The translations under genes and the position numbers were made by a program. A model generated the notes under the pieces. It did not search any database. It was given only the letters and a program-made list of their open reading frames with translations, and had not been told where the DNA came from. DNA of 64,000 nt from Leuconostocaceae bacterium ESL0723. GTDB lineage: Bacteria > Bacillota > Bacilli > Lactobacillales > Lactobacillaceae. Positions 27,101 to 34,683 of the stretch are shown piece by piece (the stretch's first letter is position 1; the number at the start of each line of letters is the position of its first letter). The stretch lies in contig CP113928.1 in assembly GCA_029392055.1 (NCBI GenBank), positions 556,501 to 620,500 on the forward strand, given 5' to 3'.

Positions 27101-28434
27101 GGACGATTGCGACCGTGGCTGAGAAGACGGCCTTTGGTTACGTCAAGGCCTTTGAACGCGACCATGACTACCAGTACCGGGGTGCCGAAGTGGAACGTCT
27201 GGCCCAGGGTGTAACTGGCGTTAAGCGAACCACTGGTCAGCATCCCGGCGGCATCCTGATTGTGCCCCGTGAATACGAGGTTTATGACTTCACGCCGGTC
27301 CAATACCCGGCCGATGATCAGAATTCACTGTGGCAAACAACTCACATGGATTACCATGCCATCCACGATAATCTCTTGAAGATGGATATCCTAGGCCATG
27401 ATGATCCCACCATGGTCCGGACCCTCAAGGATATGTCGGGGATTGATCCCCAGACCATTCCGGCTAACGACCCCGGGGTGATTTCGCTCTTCACCTCAAC
27501 GGAGGCCCTAGGGGTTACCCCTGAACAAATCTATTCCAAAACGGGGACCTTGGGTCTGCCCGAATTTGGGACTGGCTTTGTCCGCAACATGCTAGAAGAC
27601 ACCCAGCCCCACTCTTATTCCGAGCTCCTTCAGATTTCTGGCCTGTCCCACGGGACCGATGTTTGGCTGGGCAATGCCCAGGAACTGATTAAAGAGGGGA
27701 CGGCGACAATTAGCTCGGTGATTGGAACCCGAGATAAGATCATGACCGACCTGATTGGCTGGGGTCTGCCCGCCGAAGACGCCTTTAACATCATGGAAAA
27801 GGTCCGGAAGGGGAAGGGGATTACCGACGAGTACCAGGCCCTGATGCGGGAAAAGGGGGTACCAGAGTGGTACATTGATTCCTGCTTAAAGATTAAGTAT
27901 ATGTTCCCTCGGGCCCACGCCGCGGCCTATGTTTTGATGGCCCTGCGGATTGCCTATTTCAAGGTTTACTTCCCAACGATTTACTATGCAACCTACTTCT
28001 CCGTCCGGGCCGATGCCTTTGACATTGTCAGCATGAGCCGGGGTAAGGAAGCCACCAAGGCGGCCATTGCCCGCTTGCGCAGTCTTGGTAATGACGCAAC
28101 GGTTGGTGATCGCAACCTGTTAACCGTGATGGAAATGGCCAACGAGGCCCTGGAACGGGGCATCACCTTTGCCATGGTTGACCTGGAACGTTCCCAGGCC
28201 ACCGAGTGGGTTATTGAGGATAACACCCTGATTCCACCATTTTCAGCGGTACCGGGACTGGGTGATAACGTGGCCCGCCAGATTGTGACTGCCCGGGCTG
28301 AACAGGCCTTTATTAGTAAGGAAGATATGAAGAAGCGGGGCCATGTTTCCCAAACGATTATCGACTTTTTGAGTCAGCATTCGGTTCTAAACGACCTGCC
28401 AGATGAAAACCAGTTGAGCCTGTTTGATTTCTAG
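24118..28434 (+). CDS. polC: DNA polymerase III alpha subunit, PolC type
   Basis: The replicative polymerase of low-GC Firmicutes, with built-in proofreading. 1,438 residues in order: N-terminal domains; an OB-fold (about 230-320); a PHP domain starting ELHAHSNMS; the inserted DEDD 3'-5' exonuclease starting FDLETTGL (Asp424, Glu426) to about 590; and the polymerase core with PDIDLNFSGDYQ, the catalytic-aspartate segment. It ends in QLSLFDF, which matches the beta-clamp-binding motif. The start is ATG 24118 after ggaggg. Confidence 0.97.
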   Translation: MALNNTEQLQQLLNHVGLAPEMRTPFEGGQLERVDVAPKRRLWHFYVHLAQALPAEVYLNFSQGLAKAFTNIAQTELTIDVDQPSTNADLVKAYWPIALQQVGLNHAIVQQLSEGSRLASQDNQTVTVGVASNFLLGSLTPAVLEQISQTYQQLGFAQLTFTAQLDDQLAQEVQDQVAQHQAQAQENLKKAMAAQQKQAAASQSSDGVALKLGRNIAKNAEITPLKEIDGEENRVVVEGYIFNKDIRELRSGRQLLTLKITDYTSSISAKKFSNNAGDEAVFDGLETGMWVRLSGNVQEDQYARELVLNIYDLTVIDHQNRQEPYEGPEQRIELHAHSNMSAMDAVTDFDQLGKLAHQWGQTALAVVDNGNVQGYPTAAAVGKKNDLKMIYGMEANLVEDGEPIAFNPKPVDLLGDDTTYVAFDLETTGLSAVSDRIIELSAVKMEKGNVVDKFSEYINPGFPLSEFTTNLTSITNAMVADAKPEQTVIDSFRKWAGDSVLIGHNVTFDVDFMNATYARYDEPGIQNPVIDTLSLTRWLYPDFKSYRLGTLAKRFNINLEQAHRAIFDAETTGHLGWKLIKEANERYGVERHDQLNQHMTDGAAWKHGRPVHATLLVKNAQGLKNLYKLVSKSNVDYFAKIPRIPRSVLDRYRDGLLVGSGDTDGDVIVTLIEKGYQAALKKARYYDYLEIQPLENYQPMLATALIANPAKLKEILTEMVAIGKELDKPVVVTGDVKYTNPEDKIYRDILIGTQPGNPLNRTGLPEVYFKTTQALLDEFEFLGDQEAKAVVIDNTHVIADQLDDVTPLKSGSYPPNIPGAGDDLRKKTLASAKEMYGDPLPSLILDRINQELDAIIGNGFAPHYMIAQRLVAKSNKDGYLVGSRGSVGSSLVATLSGITEVNPLPPHYRSKHGDYFELADSKQYGSGYDLPPKEDPNHPGEMLIGDGQNIPFETFMGFTGNKVPDIDLNFSGDYQPIAHNYMKVMFGEHNVYRAGTIATVAEKTAFGYVKAFERDHDYQYRGAEVERLAQGVTGVKRTTGQHPGGILIVPREYEVYDFTPVQYPADDQNSLWQTTHMDYHAIHDNLLKMDILGHDDPTMVRTLKDMSGIDPQTIPANDPGVISLFTSTEALGVTPEQIYSKTGTLGLPEFGTGFVRNMLEDTQPHSYSELLQISGLSHGTDVWLGNAQELIKEGTATISSVIGTRDKIMTDLIGWGLPAEDAFNIMEKVRKGKGITDEYQALMREKGVPEWYIDSCLKIKYMFPRAHAAAYVLMALRIAYFKVYFPTIYYATYFSVRADAFDIVSMSRGKEATKAAIARLRSLGNDATVGDRNLLTVMEMANEALERGITFAMVDLERSQATEWVIEDNTLIPPFSAVPGLGDNVARQIVTARAEQAFISKEDMKKRGHVSQTIIDFLSQHSVLNDLPDENQLSLFDF

Positions 28435-28454
28435 GCACTAGCAAAGATATAGAG

Positions 28455-28485
28455 AGGAGCGTCAAGCGGTTGACGGCGTTATATG
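28455..28485 (+). promoter_or_regulatory. Ribosome binding site bridged to its start codon by a hairpin
   Basis: The site aggag (28455-28459) is 23 nt from ATG 28483, too far for normal initiation. Between them cgtcaa-gcgg-ttgacg (28460-28475) forms a perfect 6-bp hairpin. Folding it leaves 7 nt between site and start. Confidence 0.55.
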
Positions 28486-29934
28486 GAAAAGTTTTTTAAG
28501 TTATCAGAAAATCACACCACGGTCCGCCGGGAAGTCATTGGTGGCTTAACCACCTTTGTTTCAATGGCTTACATTTTCTTCTTGAACCCGCAAATTTTGG
28601 GTCAGGCAGGCATTCCCGCTGCCGCAGTCTTCTTGGCCGCCATTATTGTGGCCATCTTTGGCACGGTGCTGATGGGGCTCTTTGCCAACGTGCCCTTTGC
28701 CCTGGCACCCGGGATTGGGATGCAGGCCTATTTCACCTATACCATCGTTTTTGGCTTTGGCTTCAAGTGGCAGCAAGCCTTGGCGATTGTCTTTTTGGTC
28801 GGCTTAGTCGACATTGTCATTACCCTGACCCACGGCCGACGGGCAATTGTGAAGGGCATTCCGGCTGAATTGAAGGCAGCCATTGGTGGCGGAATTGGGA
28901 TGTTTGTCACCTATATTGGCCTTAAAAATGCCGGTTTCATCAACTTCATGATTGATGGCGCTAATATCTTGACTTTAAATGGTAAAGCCTACCACGGTGG
29001 GTCGGCAAGTTCGGTTGATTCAATCCTGGCTAACGGGGGCGTCACGCCCGAGTTAACCAAATTTAACCAGGCGCCGGTCCTGTTAGCCCTGATTGGTCTG
29101 ATTATCCTGGTGGTCTTGGTCATCCGCAAGGTGCCTGGTGCCTTTCTGATTGCCCTGGTAGCAACCACCTTAATCGGAATTCCAATGGGGGTTACCCAGA
29201 CCCATATCGGTGCTGGAACCTCCCTTGCCAGTTCCTTTAAGGACCTCGGTGGTGTCTTTGGCCAGGCCTTTGGTTCGGCCGGGATGGGCAGCCTCTTTAA
29301 CAACTGGAGCCATACGGCCCTAGCCCTAATTACGGTCTTTGCCATGGGGCTGACCGGTCTCTTTGATGCCATTGGTACCTTGATTGGGATTGGAAACCAA
29401 ACTGGGATTTTCTCTAAGGAAGACCAACATGCCTTTGAAAACGAACGGGGCTTCCAGTCCAAGATGGACCGGGCCCTGGTCGTTGACACCTTCACCACAA
29501 CCCTGGCCGGTGTGGTGGGTACTTCCAATACGACGACCTTCATTGAATCAGCGACCGGGGTGGCTGCTGGAGCCCGTACAGGCCTGGCTAACCTAGTCAC
29601 AGCGATTGGCTTTGCCCTGATGGTCTTCTTGGCCCCTTGGGTTGGTGTCGTACCAACCGCCGCTACCGCACCACTGCTAATCCTAGTGGGCATTATGATG
29701 ATGGGGGAGTTCCGTAAGATTGCCTGGGACAATTTGGAAATTGCCCTGCCGGCCTTTTTCACCTCGATTTTCATGGCCTTTTCCTACTCGATTTCTTATG
29801 GAATCGCGGCCGGTTTTCTCTTCTTTATCCTGGTCAAGCTTGTCTTGGGTAAGTGGCGGGAAATTTCGCCGGTGCTGGTCATCGTTTCGGCCTTCTTCCT
29901 AGTTAACTTTGTGATTTTAGCCCTGATGAAATAA
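28483..29934 (+). CDS. NCS2-family purine permease (AzgA/PbuG type)
   Basis: A proton-coupled permease for purine bases (hypoxanthine, guanine or adenine). It has 483 residues with about 12-14 hydrophobic segments. Typical AzgA-group sequences are the start RREVIGGLTTFVSMAYIFFLNP, written here over about residues 14-35, the GTVLMGLFANVPFALAPGIG region and FDAIGTLIG. The specific base cannot be assigned. The upstream gap is only 48 bp and holds no purine riboswitch; instead it has the bridged ribosome binding site listed separately. Confidence 0.92.
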   Translation: MEKFFKLSENHTTVRREVIGGLTTFVSMAYIFFLNPQILGQAGIPAAAVFLAAIIVAIFGTVLMGLFANVPFALAPGIGMQAYFTYTIVFGFGFKWQQALAIVFLVGLVDIVITLTHGRRAIVKGIPAELKAAIGGGIGMFVTYIGLKNAGFINFMIDGANILTLNGKAYHGGSASSVDSILANGGVTPELTKFNQAPVLLALIGLIILVVLVIRKVPGAFLIALVATTLIGIPMGVTQTHIGAGTSLASSFKDLGGVFGQAFGSAGMGSLFNNWSHTALALITVFAMGLTGLFDAIGTLIGIGNQTGIFSKEDQHAFENERGFQSKMDRALVVDTFTTTLAGVVGTSNTTTFIESATGVAAGARTGLANLVTAIGFALMVFLAPWVGVVPTAATAPLLILVGIMMMGEFRKIAWDNLEIALPAFFTSIFMAFSYSISYGIAAGFLFFILVKLVLGKWREISPVLVIVSAFFLVNFVILALMK

Positions 29935-29937
29935 GTC

Positions 29938-29979
29938 AAAACAGCGCCCGACTAAAGCAGTCGGGCGCTGTTTTACTAG
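29938..29979 (+). terminator. Strong terminator after the purine permease
   Basis: Perfect 16-bp arms (29938-29953 with 29959-29974) and a 5-base loop end in four T residues. It sits directly upstream of the csp promoter. Confidence 0.88.
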
Positions 29980-29987
29980 GGGGAATT

Positions 29988-30005
29988 TGGTATACTAACA
30001 CTATG
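29988..30005 (+). promoter_or_regulatory. Extended -10 promoter giving a leaderless csp transcript
   Basis: TGGTATACT is an extended -10 element (hexamer 29991-29996). Only six bases separate it from ATG 30003, so transcription should begin at or next to the A of the ATG. No ribosome binding site lies between the upstream terminator and the start. Confidence 0.6.
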
Positions 30006-30212
30006 AAAACTGGCACAGTAAAAATTTGGCAAAAAGACCGCGGTTACGGTTATATCACCCCCGATGACGGGAGCGACGATGTGTACGTGCACTTTAACGG
30101 CATCGCCGGCGAAGGCTTTAAGCGCCTGATTCCAGGCGAGAAGGTTTCCTACGTCCTGGTGCAAGGACTGGATGCCTTTCAGGCCGCCCGGGTAAAACCG
30201 CTGGAGGACTAG
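30003..30212 (+). CDS. csp: Cold-shock domain protein
   Basis: A 69-residue single CSD, binding single-stranded nucleic acid. RNP1 appears as RGYGYI (usual KGFGFI) and RNP2 as VYVHF (usual VFVHF), and the N-terminus KTGTVKIWQ departs from the usual KWFN. The fold-determining spacing is kept, with the GFKRLIPGEKV and QAARV segments of Csp proteins. It may be a divergent or specialised paralogue rather than a main cold-shock protein. The promoter lacks the long 5' leader of classic cspA-type genes. Confidence 0.88.
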   Translation: MKTGTVKIWQKDRGYGYITPDDGSDDVYVHFNGIAGEGFKRLIPGEKVSYVLVQGLDAFQAARVKPLED

Positions 30213-30215
30213 GCA

Positions 30216-30800
30216 ATGACAGCTGAACCAGAAAGGGTTTTAAGCCAGAAAACGGTCTACCAGGGCCCGATTTTTTCAGTTCAACAGGAGCTGGTCGCCT
30301 TACCTAATCAAAATGAAACCGCCCAACGGGACATTGTCCATCATGGACCCAGTGTCGTGATATTGCCCCTTTTGGACGCGGACCACGCCCTGATGGTGCG
30401 TCAGTGGCGCGCCCCGGTGGCTAAAGTAGTCGATGAATTTCCAGCCGGTAAGCTCGATAGCCGGGATGCGGGGGATGCCCATCAGGCTGTCATTCGTGAG
30501 TTAAACGAGGAACTGCGGGTGAAACCCCAGCAGTTGACCCGGGCCTTTTCTTTTTATCAGGCGGTGGGCTTTTCCGATGGCGAAATGTCTTTATGGGTCG
30601 CACAGGGATTAGATAAGTTACCGGTTAAGGACCAAGACGAGCAAGACTGGGATGAGAACCTGGACGTTGAAAAAGTGACCTTTGACCAACTTGGTCAGTG
30701 GCTGGCCAGTGGCCGTCTAAAAGATCAAAAATCAATTATGGCCTATCTATACTGGGCCCAGCTAAGGAGACAAGATGCCGGAGAAGAATTCATTCTTTAA
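30216..30800 (+). CDS. nudF: Nudix hydrolase, ADP-ribose pyrophosphatase-like with altered Nudix box
   Basis: A 194-residue protein of the ADP-ribose/ADP-sugar pyrophosphatase subfamily, which hydrolyses nucleoside diphosphate sugars. The subfamily mark PAGK is followed by a Nudix helix with REL-N-EE intact. The first box Glu is Asp, two extra residues precede RE, and the usual Gly after EE is Arg (EELRV). The fold is clear, but the activity may be reduced or shifted. It starts 3 bp after csp and overlaps the next gene by 26 bp; nudF next to mtnN is a common arrangement in lactobacilli. Confidence 0.88.
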   Translation: MTAEPERVLSQKTVYQGPIFSVQQELVALPNQNETAQRDIVHHGPSVVILPLLDADHALMVRQWRAPVAKVVDEFPAGKLDSRDAGDAHQAVIRELNEELRVKPQQLTRAFSFYQAVGFSDGEMSLWVAQGLDKLPVKDQDEQDWDENLDVEKVTFDQLGQWLASGRLKDQKSIMAYLYWAQLRRQDAGEEFIL

Positions 30801-31080
30801 GCGCCACCAGATTGAAGCCGACAAGCGGCAGCGGATGAAGGCTCGGCAAAAGGTGGAGCGGGAATACGCCCGTCAACACCCCCAAACCATTGAGGTCGTT
30901 GAACCGGAAAACCGGTCTGAAATGCGTCTGACTCATCACGGCCGTTTTGAAATGGGTTCTGACGGTCAGTTGACGACCAAGGGTAAGACCGACCGCCTAT
31001 CCTATCGCTATAACTGGGCGATGATTATTTTGGGGGTCATGATTGTCATCCTTTACCTTTATTTCTTTTTCGTAAACTAA
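30775..31080 (+). CDS. Small tail-anchored protein of unknown function
   Basis: A 101-residue protein. The first 45 residues are strongly basic and charged (KRHQIEADKRQRMKARQK), probably helical. The middle is polar, and one hydrophobic segment (about residues 79-99, MIILGVMIVILYLYFFF) ends at the C-terminus, so it is tail-anchored with the basic part in the cytosol. The aaggag site lies inside nudF and the start overlaps nudF by 26 bp. I do not assign a family; homologues are expected at this position between nudF and mtnN in related genomes. Confidence 0.8.
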   Translation: MPEKNSFFKRHQIEADKRQRMKARQKVEREYARQHPQTIEVVEPENRSEMRLTHHGRFEMGSDGQLTTKGKTDRLSYRYNWAMIILGVMIVILYLYFFFVN

Positions 31081-31102
31081 GTTAAGTAGGAGCAGGTTAA
31101 CC

Positions 31103-31786
31103 ATGAAAGTTGGTATTATTACCCCGATGGCAGAAGAAAAGGGGGCCTTGGTAGCCGCCCTGACGGATGCCAAGACCAGTCAAATCGGTGACATGGAAGT
31201 CATTACTGGCCAGTATCACGGCCATGAGATTGTCCTGACGGAGTCAGGGATTGGTAAGGTGGCGGCCGCCGTAGCGGCGACCGTGGTGATTCACCAGTTT
31301 CAGGTTGAGGCGGTGATTAACACTGGTTCGGCCGGGGCCTTGCAGCCAGATTTGAAAATCGGCGACTTAGTGATTGGTCAGCAGGCCGCTTACTCGGATG
31401 TCGATGTCCAGGTCTTTGGTTACGATTACGGGCAATTGCCCGGTCAGCCAACCTACTTTGAGGCTGACCCAGACTTAGTAACAACCTTTGAAAAACTGGG
31501 TTCGGCCCGGCCCGGTTTGATTGTCTCTGGTGACCAGTTCGTCCAAGACCAAGGTCGCCAACAAATCCTGAACCACTTTCCTAAAGCCCTAGTAGCTGAG
31601 ATGGAGGGGGCCGCCGTGGCTCAGGTAGCAACCCGGTTCAAGGTACCATTTATTATCTTACGCGGGGTTTCAGACCTAGCTAATGGGGATTCAGGGGTCA
31701 CCTTTGATGAATACGTAGTCACGGCTGGCCGGGCCTCTGCCCAGCTCCTCCTGCAGTTTTTAGACCAAGCACCCAGTGGTAAATGA
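31103..31786 (+). CDS. mtnN: 5'-methylthioadenosine/S-adenosylhomocysteine nucleosidase
   Basis: Removes adenine from methylthioadenosine and S-adenosylhomocysteine in the methyl cycle; also the Pfs step of AI-2 formation. It has 227 residues. The start GIITPMAEEK, the central GSAGAL segment, the substrate-binding VAEMEGAAVAQVA and the catalytic Asp in RGVSDLA are all present. Confidence 0.96.
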   Translation: MKVGIITPMAEEKGALVAALTDAKTSQIGDMEVITGQYHGHEIVLTESGIGKVAAAVAATVVIHQFQVEAVINTGSAGALQPDLKIGDLVIGQQAAYSDVDVQVFGYDYGQLPGQPTYFEADPDLVTTFEKLGSARPGLIVSGDQFVQDQGRQQILNHFPKALVAEMEGAAVAQVATRFKVPFIILRGVSDLANGDSGVTFDEYVVTAGRASAQLLLQFLDQAPSGK

Positions 31787-31798
31787 GGTATACATACC

Positions 31799-32455
31799 AT
31801 GATTATGACTTACAATCCTAAAATCGCCAACGATGCCTTGCTAATCTTTATGGGGCCTAATCCAGACCAGCAAAAGGTTGAAAGCAGGGGTAATATTACT
31901 CGAATTAGCGATGCGGAGACCGGCTTTACCACTGGGATTAATATTTTTCATATCAGTGACCTGATTGACCTTGGCGACCAGCGCGGCATGGTGGCTTTGA
32001 CGCCCGACCAACTGGCCAAGGTTAACCAGGCCATCATGGCGGCTGGTTTCCAAGATGAGGTCACCAACTCTGAGAGTGGCCTGGTCGTCGGTGAAGTCCT
32101 GGAAATGACTGACCACCCTGATTCTGACCACCTGCACGTTACGCAAACTGCAGTCGGGGACGGCCGGGTGTTACAAATTGTGTCGGGTTCACCCAACATG
32201 CGGGCCGGCATTAAGGTGGTCGTTGCCACGCCTGGGGCGATGATGCCCTCTGGTAACCTGATTTGGGACGGCCAGTTGCGTGGGGTCCCTTCGGCAGGCA
32301 TGATTGTGTCTGGTCGGGAATTGCAGCTACCAGAAGCCCCCAACCGACCGGGCGCCCTGGTTTTGCCGGACGACTTTGGTTCGGTGGGGGAGCCTTTCGA
32401 TTTTAAAAAGGCCCAGAACCTGTACCGCGACGGTCAGATTGATTTAAACTATTAA
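31799..32455 (+). CDS. ytpR: YtpR-family tRNA-binding domain protein
   Basis: A 218-residue protein with an N-terminal DUF4479 domain (about 1-95) and a C-terminal EMAP/tRNA-binding OB-fold (about 98-205) like that at the N-terminus of PheT. The OB-fold shows the segments HPDSDHLHVTQ, VSGSPNMRAGIKVVVA and GMIVSGREL. Thought to bind tRNA or other RNA; precise role unknown. The gagg site is 10 bp from ATG 31799; an in-frame ATG at 31805 is an alternative. Confidence 0.92.
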   Translation: MIMTYNPKIANDALLIFMGPNPDQQKVESRGNITRISDAETGFTTGINIFHISDLIDLGDQRGMVALTPDQLAKVNQAIMAAGFQDEVTNSESGLVVGEVLEMTDHPDSDHLHVTQTAVGDGRVLQIVSGSPNMRAGIKVVVATPGAMMPSGNLIWDGQLRGVPSAGMIVSGRELQLPEAPNRPGALVLPDDFGSVGEPFDFKKAQNLYRDGQIDLNY

Positions 32456-32488
32456 ACCGCCTAGTGTGCTAGACATTAAGGAATCACA

Positions 32489-33823
32489 ATGCAAAAAAAG
32501 TATTATTTTATTGGTATTAAGGGGACCGGCATGGGTCCGCTTGCCCAGATTTTGCATGACCAGGGAAATGAGGTGCTAGGTTCGGACATTACGGCCTTTA
32601 CCTACACCCAGGCACCCCTGGAGGCAGCAGGGATTGAAATCTTACCCTTCGATGCTAAAAACGTCGATAACAACCAGGATGCGACCTTTATCCGGGGCAA
32701 CGCCTTTGATGATGAACAAGAAGAGGTGGCCCGGGCCCTACAGCTTGGCGTGGACATGATTACCTATCCAGAGGCGGTCGAGGAACAGATTCAACAAAGT
32801 ACCTCGGTTGGCGTCGCTGGGGCCCACGGTAAGACTTCGACTACTGGTTTGCTGGCCCATGTCTTAAAAAACGTGGCGCCAACTTCCTACTTGATTGGTG
32901 ATGGAACTGGCCGGGGGGTACCTAACTCCCAGTTCTTCGTAGTTGAATCTGATGAGTACCGGCGTCATTTTGAAGGGTACACCCCTGACTATGCCATCCT
33001 GACCAACATTGATTATGATCACCCAGACTACTTCACTGACATTGATGACGTCACGACTGCCTTTGAGGAATTTGCCGGCCACGTTAAAAAAGCGATTTTT
33101 GCCTGGGGGGATGACCCCCACCTACGGCAGCTGACTTCAACGGCCAAGATTTACTACTATGGCACTAACCCGGACCAGGATGACTTTGTGGCCACTAATA
33201 TCCACAAAGACACCCACGGATCGCAGTTTACGGTTTTCTTCCACGGCAAAGAACTGGGTGAGTTCCGGGTGCCACTCTTTGGTCAGCACAATGTTTTAAA
33301 TGCCTTAGCGGTGATTGCGGTTTGCTACACTGAAAAAGTTGACCTGGACAGTATCCAGGAGTACTTGGCTAGTTACCAGGGGGTTAAGCGGCGCTTTTCC
33401 GAAAAGAAGTTGGCCGACATTACCATCATTGATGATTATGCCCACCATCCCACTGAAATCACGGCTACCCTGGATGCGGCCCGGCAAAAATACCCGAATA
33501 AGGAAGTGGTGGCAATTTTCCAGCCCCACACCTTCTCGCGGGTGATTGCCTACAAGGATGAGTACGCTAAAAGTTTGGAGGCCGCTGATAAGGTCTACCT
33601 GGCCGATATCTTCGGTTCGGCCCGCGAACAGAAGGGGGCCATTACCTCTGAAGATTTGGGCGCCGCCATCTCAAAGTTTGCCGGCATGGTCAGTGAAGAC
33701 GATGTCAGTGCCTTGGCACCTTACCATGATGCCGTGATGGTCTTTATGGGGGCTGGCGATATTCAAAAATATGAATTTGCCTACCAGAAATTATTAGGTC
33801 AACTGCGACCTGATTTAAGTTGA
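32489..33823 (+). CDS. murC: UDP-N-acetylmuramate--L-alanine ligase
   Basis: Adds L-alanine to UDP-MurNAc, the first peptide step of peptidoglycan synthesis in the cytosol. It has 444 residues. The N-terminal nucleotide-binding fold starts YYFIGIKGTGMGPLAQ, the ATP loop is GAHGKTSTT, and the C-terminal domain has DDYAHHPTEI and FQPHTFSR. Its start is followed by MQKKYYF, the normal MurC N-terminus. Confidence 0.97.
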   Translation: MQKKYYFIGIKGTGMGPLAQILHDQGNEVLGSDITAFTYTQAPLEAAGIEILPFDAKNVDNNQDATFIRGNAFDDEQEEVARALQLGVDMITYPEAVEEQIQQSTSVGVAGAHGKTSTTGLLAHVLKNVAPTSYLIGDGTGRGVPNSQFFVVESDEYRRHFEGYTPDYAILTNIDYDHPDYFTDIDDVTTAFEEFAGHVKKAIFAWGDDPHLRQLTSTAKIYYYGTNPDQDDFVATNIHKDTHGSQFTVFFHGKELGEFRVPLFGQHNVLNALAVIAVCYTEKVDLDSIQEYLASYQGVKRRFSEKKLADITIIDDYAHHPTEITATLDAARQKYPNKEVVAIFQPHTFSRVIAYKDEYAKSLEAADKVYLADIFGSAREQKGAITSEDLGAAISKFAGMVSEDDVSALAPYHDAVMVFMGAGDIQKYEFAYQKLLGQLRPDLS

Positions 33824-33891
33824 TTTAATCTTGGCTTAAGGTTATTTTGCTAATATGTTACTAATGAAAATTTATAGGGGGATACCTATTC

Positions 33892-34602
33892 ATGGATAAT
33901 TTTAATACTCGCCGTGATGTGACCGGTTCGGACGAGGGCTTGCGGGCCTTCTTCCAGCGCATGTACACCTACATGACGATTGCTCTGGGTGTCACCGCAA
34001 TTACGGGTTGGATTGTAGAGGCTTTCTTCTTGTCTGCCGTAAACCGGCTGCTTGCTGGGAATTTTATCGGCTTGATTGTAATCATTGCTGCGGAATTTGC
34101 CATCATTTATGGTATTCAGCGTGCTAGTGCTGAAAATCCAGGGCGGGCCTTTGGCCTGATGATGTTGTTCTCGGTGATTCAAGGACTGTTCCTCGGTTCA
34201 ATCCTAGCGGTTTACACACACGCATCAGTGCTTTCCGCCTTTCTCTCCACGGCTGCAATTTTTGGTAGTATGGCCGCTTATGGCTACTTCACCAAGCGCA
34301 GCCTGGCTGGCTTGGGTCCAATCTTGTTCGGTGGCCTGATTGCCCTAATCGTGGCGTCAGTCTTGAACATCTTCATTGCTAGCAGCCTTTGGAGTTTCGT
34401 AGTTTCACTGATTGCGGTTGTCCTCTTTGCCCTGTATACGGCTTATGACAACAACCAGTTGAAGGCCTTGTACGCCCAGCTGTCGGCTGAGGGTCAAGAA
34501 GACATGACTGGTTTGGCCATTATCGGTGCCTTAACGCTGTACCTGGACTTCATCAATATGTTCTACGCCTTGATCCGTTTAACCGGTGACAGCAACAACT
34601 AA
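33892..34602 (+). CDS. Bax inhibitor-1 (BI-1)/YccA family membrane protein
   Basis: A 236-residue protein with seven hydrophobic segments. The family signatures are the N-terminal FFQRMYTYMTIALGVTAITG region, the central GLFLGSIL, and the C-terminal TAYDNNQLK and DFINMFYALIRL. Bacterial members are calcium-leak or membrane-stress proteins; no specific role can be assigned. It has its own terminator. Confidence 0.92.
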   Translation: MDNFNTRRDVTGSDEGLRAFFQRMYTYMTIALGVTAITGWIVEAFFLSAVNRLLAGNFIGLIVIIAAEFAIIYGIQRASAENPGRAFGLMMLFSVIQGLFLGSILAVYTHASVLSAFLSTAAIFGSMAAYGYFTKRSLAGLGPILFGGLIALIVASVLNIFIASSLWSFVVSLIAVVLFALYTAYDNNQLKALYAQLSAEGQEDMTGLAIIGALTLYLDFINMFYALIRLTGDSNN

Positions 34603-34612
34603 AGTACCACCT

Positions 34613-34639
34613 AAAAAGCTCGCCGATGCGGGCTTTTTT
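34613..34639 (+). terminator. Terminator after the BI-1-family gene
   Basis: 11-bp arms with one G:U pair (aaaaagctcgc with gcgggcttttt), a 4-base loop and a T run. Confidence 0.85.
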
Positions 34640-34683
34640 CATGTACACTAAAGCTAGCGAATAAAGTGAGAAAGTGGGTAGTT

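Noticed and set aside
28435-28482. Purine riboswitch before the purine permease
   Set aside because: Only 48 bp lie between polC and the permease, too short for the aptamer, and the conserved loops are absent.
28989-29774. A 261-codon open frame on the minus strand inside the purine permease
   Set aside because: It is antisense to a complete, well-conserved membrane protein, and its Arg/Pro/Ala/Thr-rich product looks like the mirror of hydrophobic codons. No ribosome binding site was seen.
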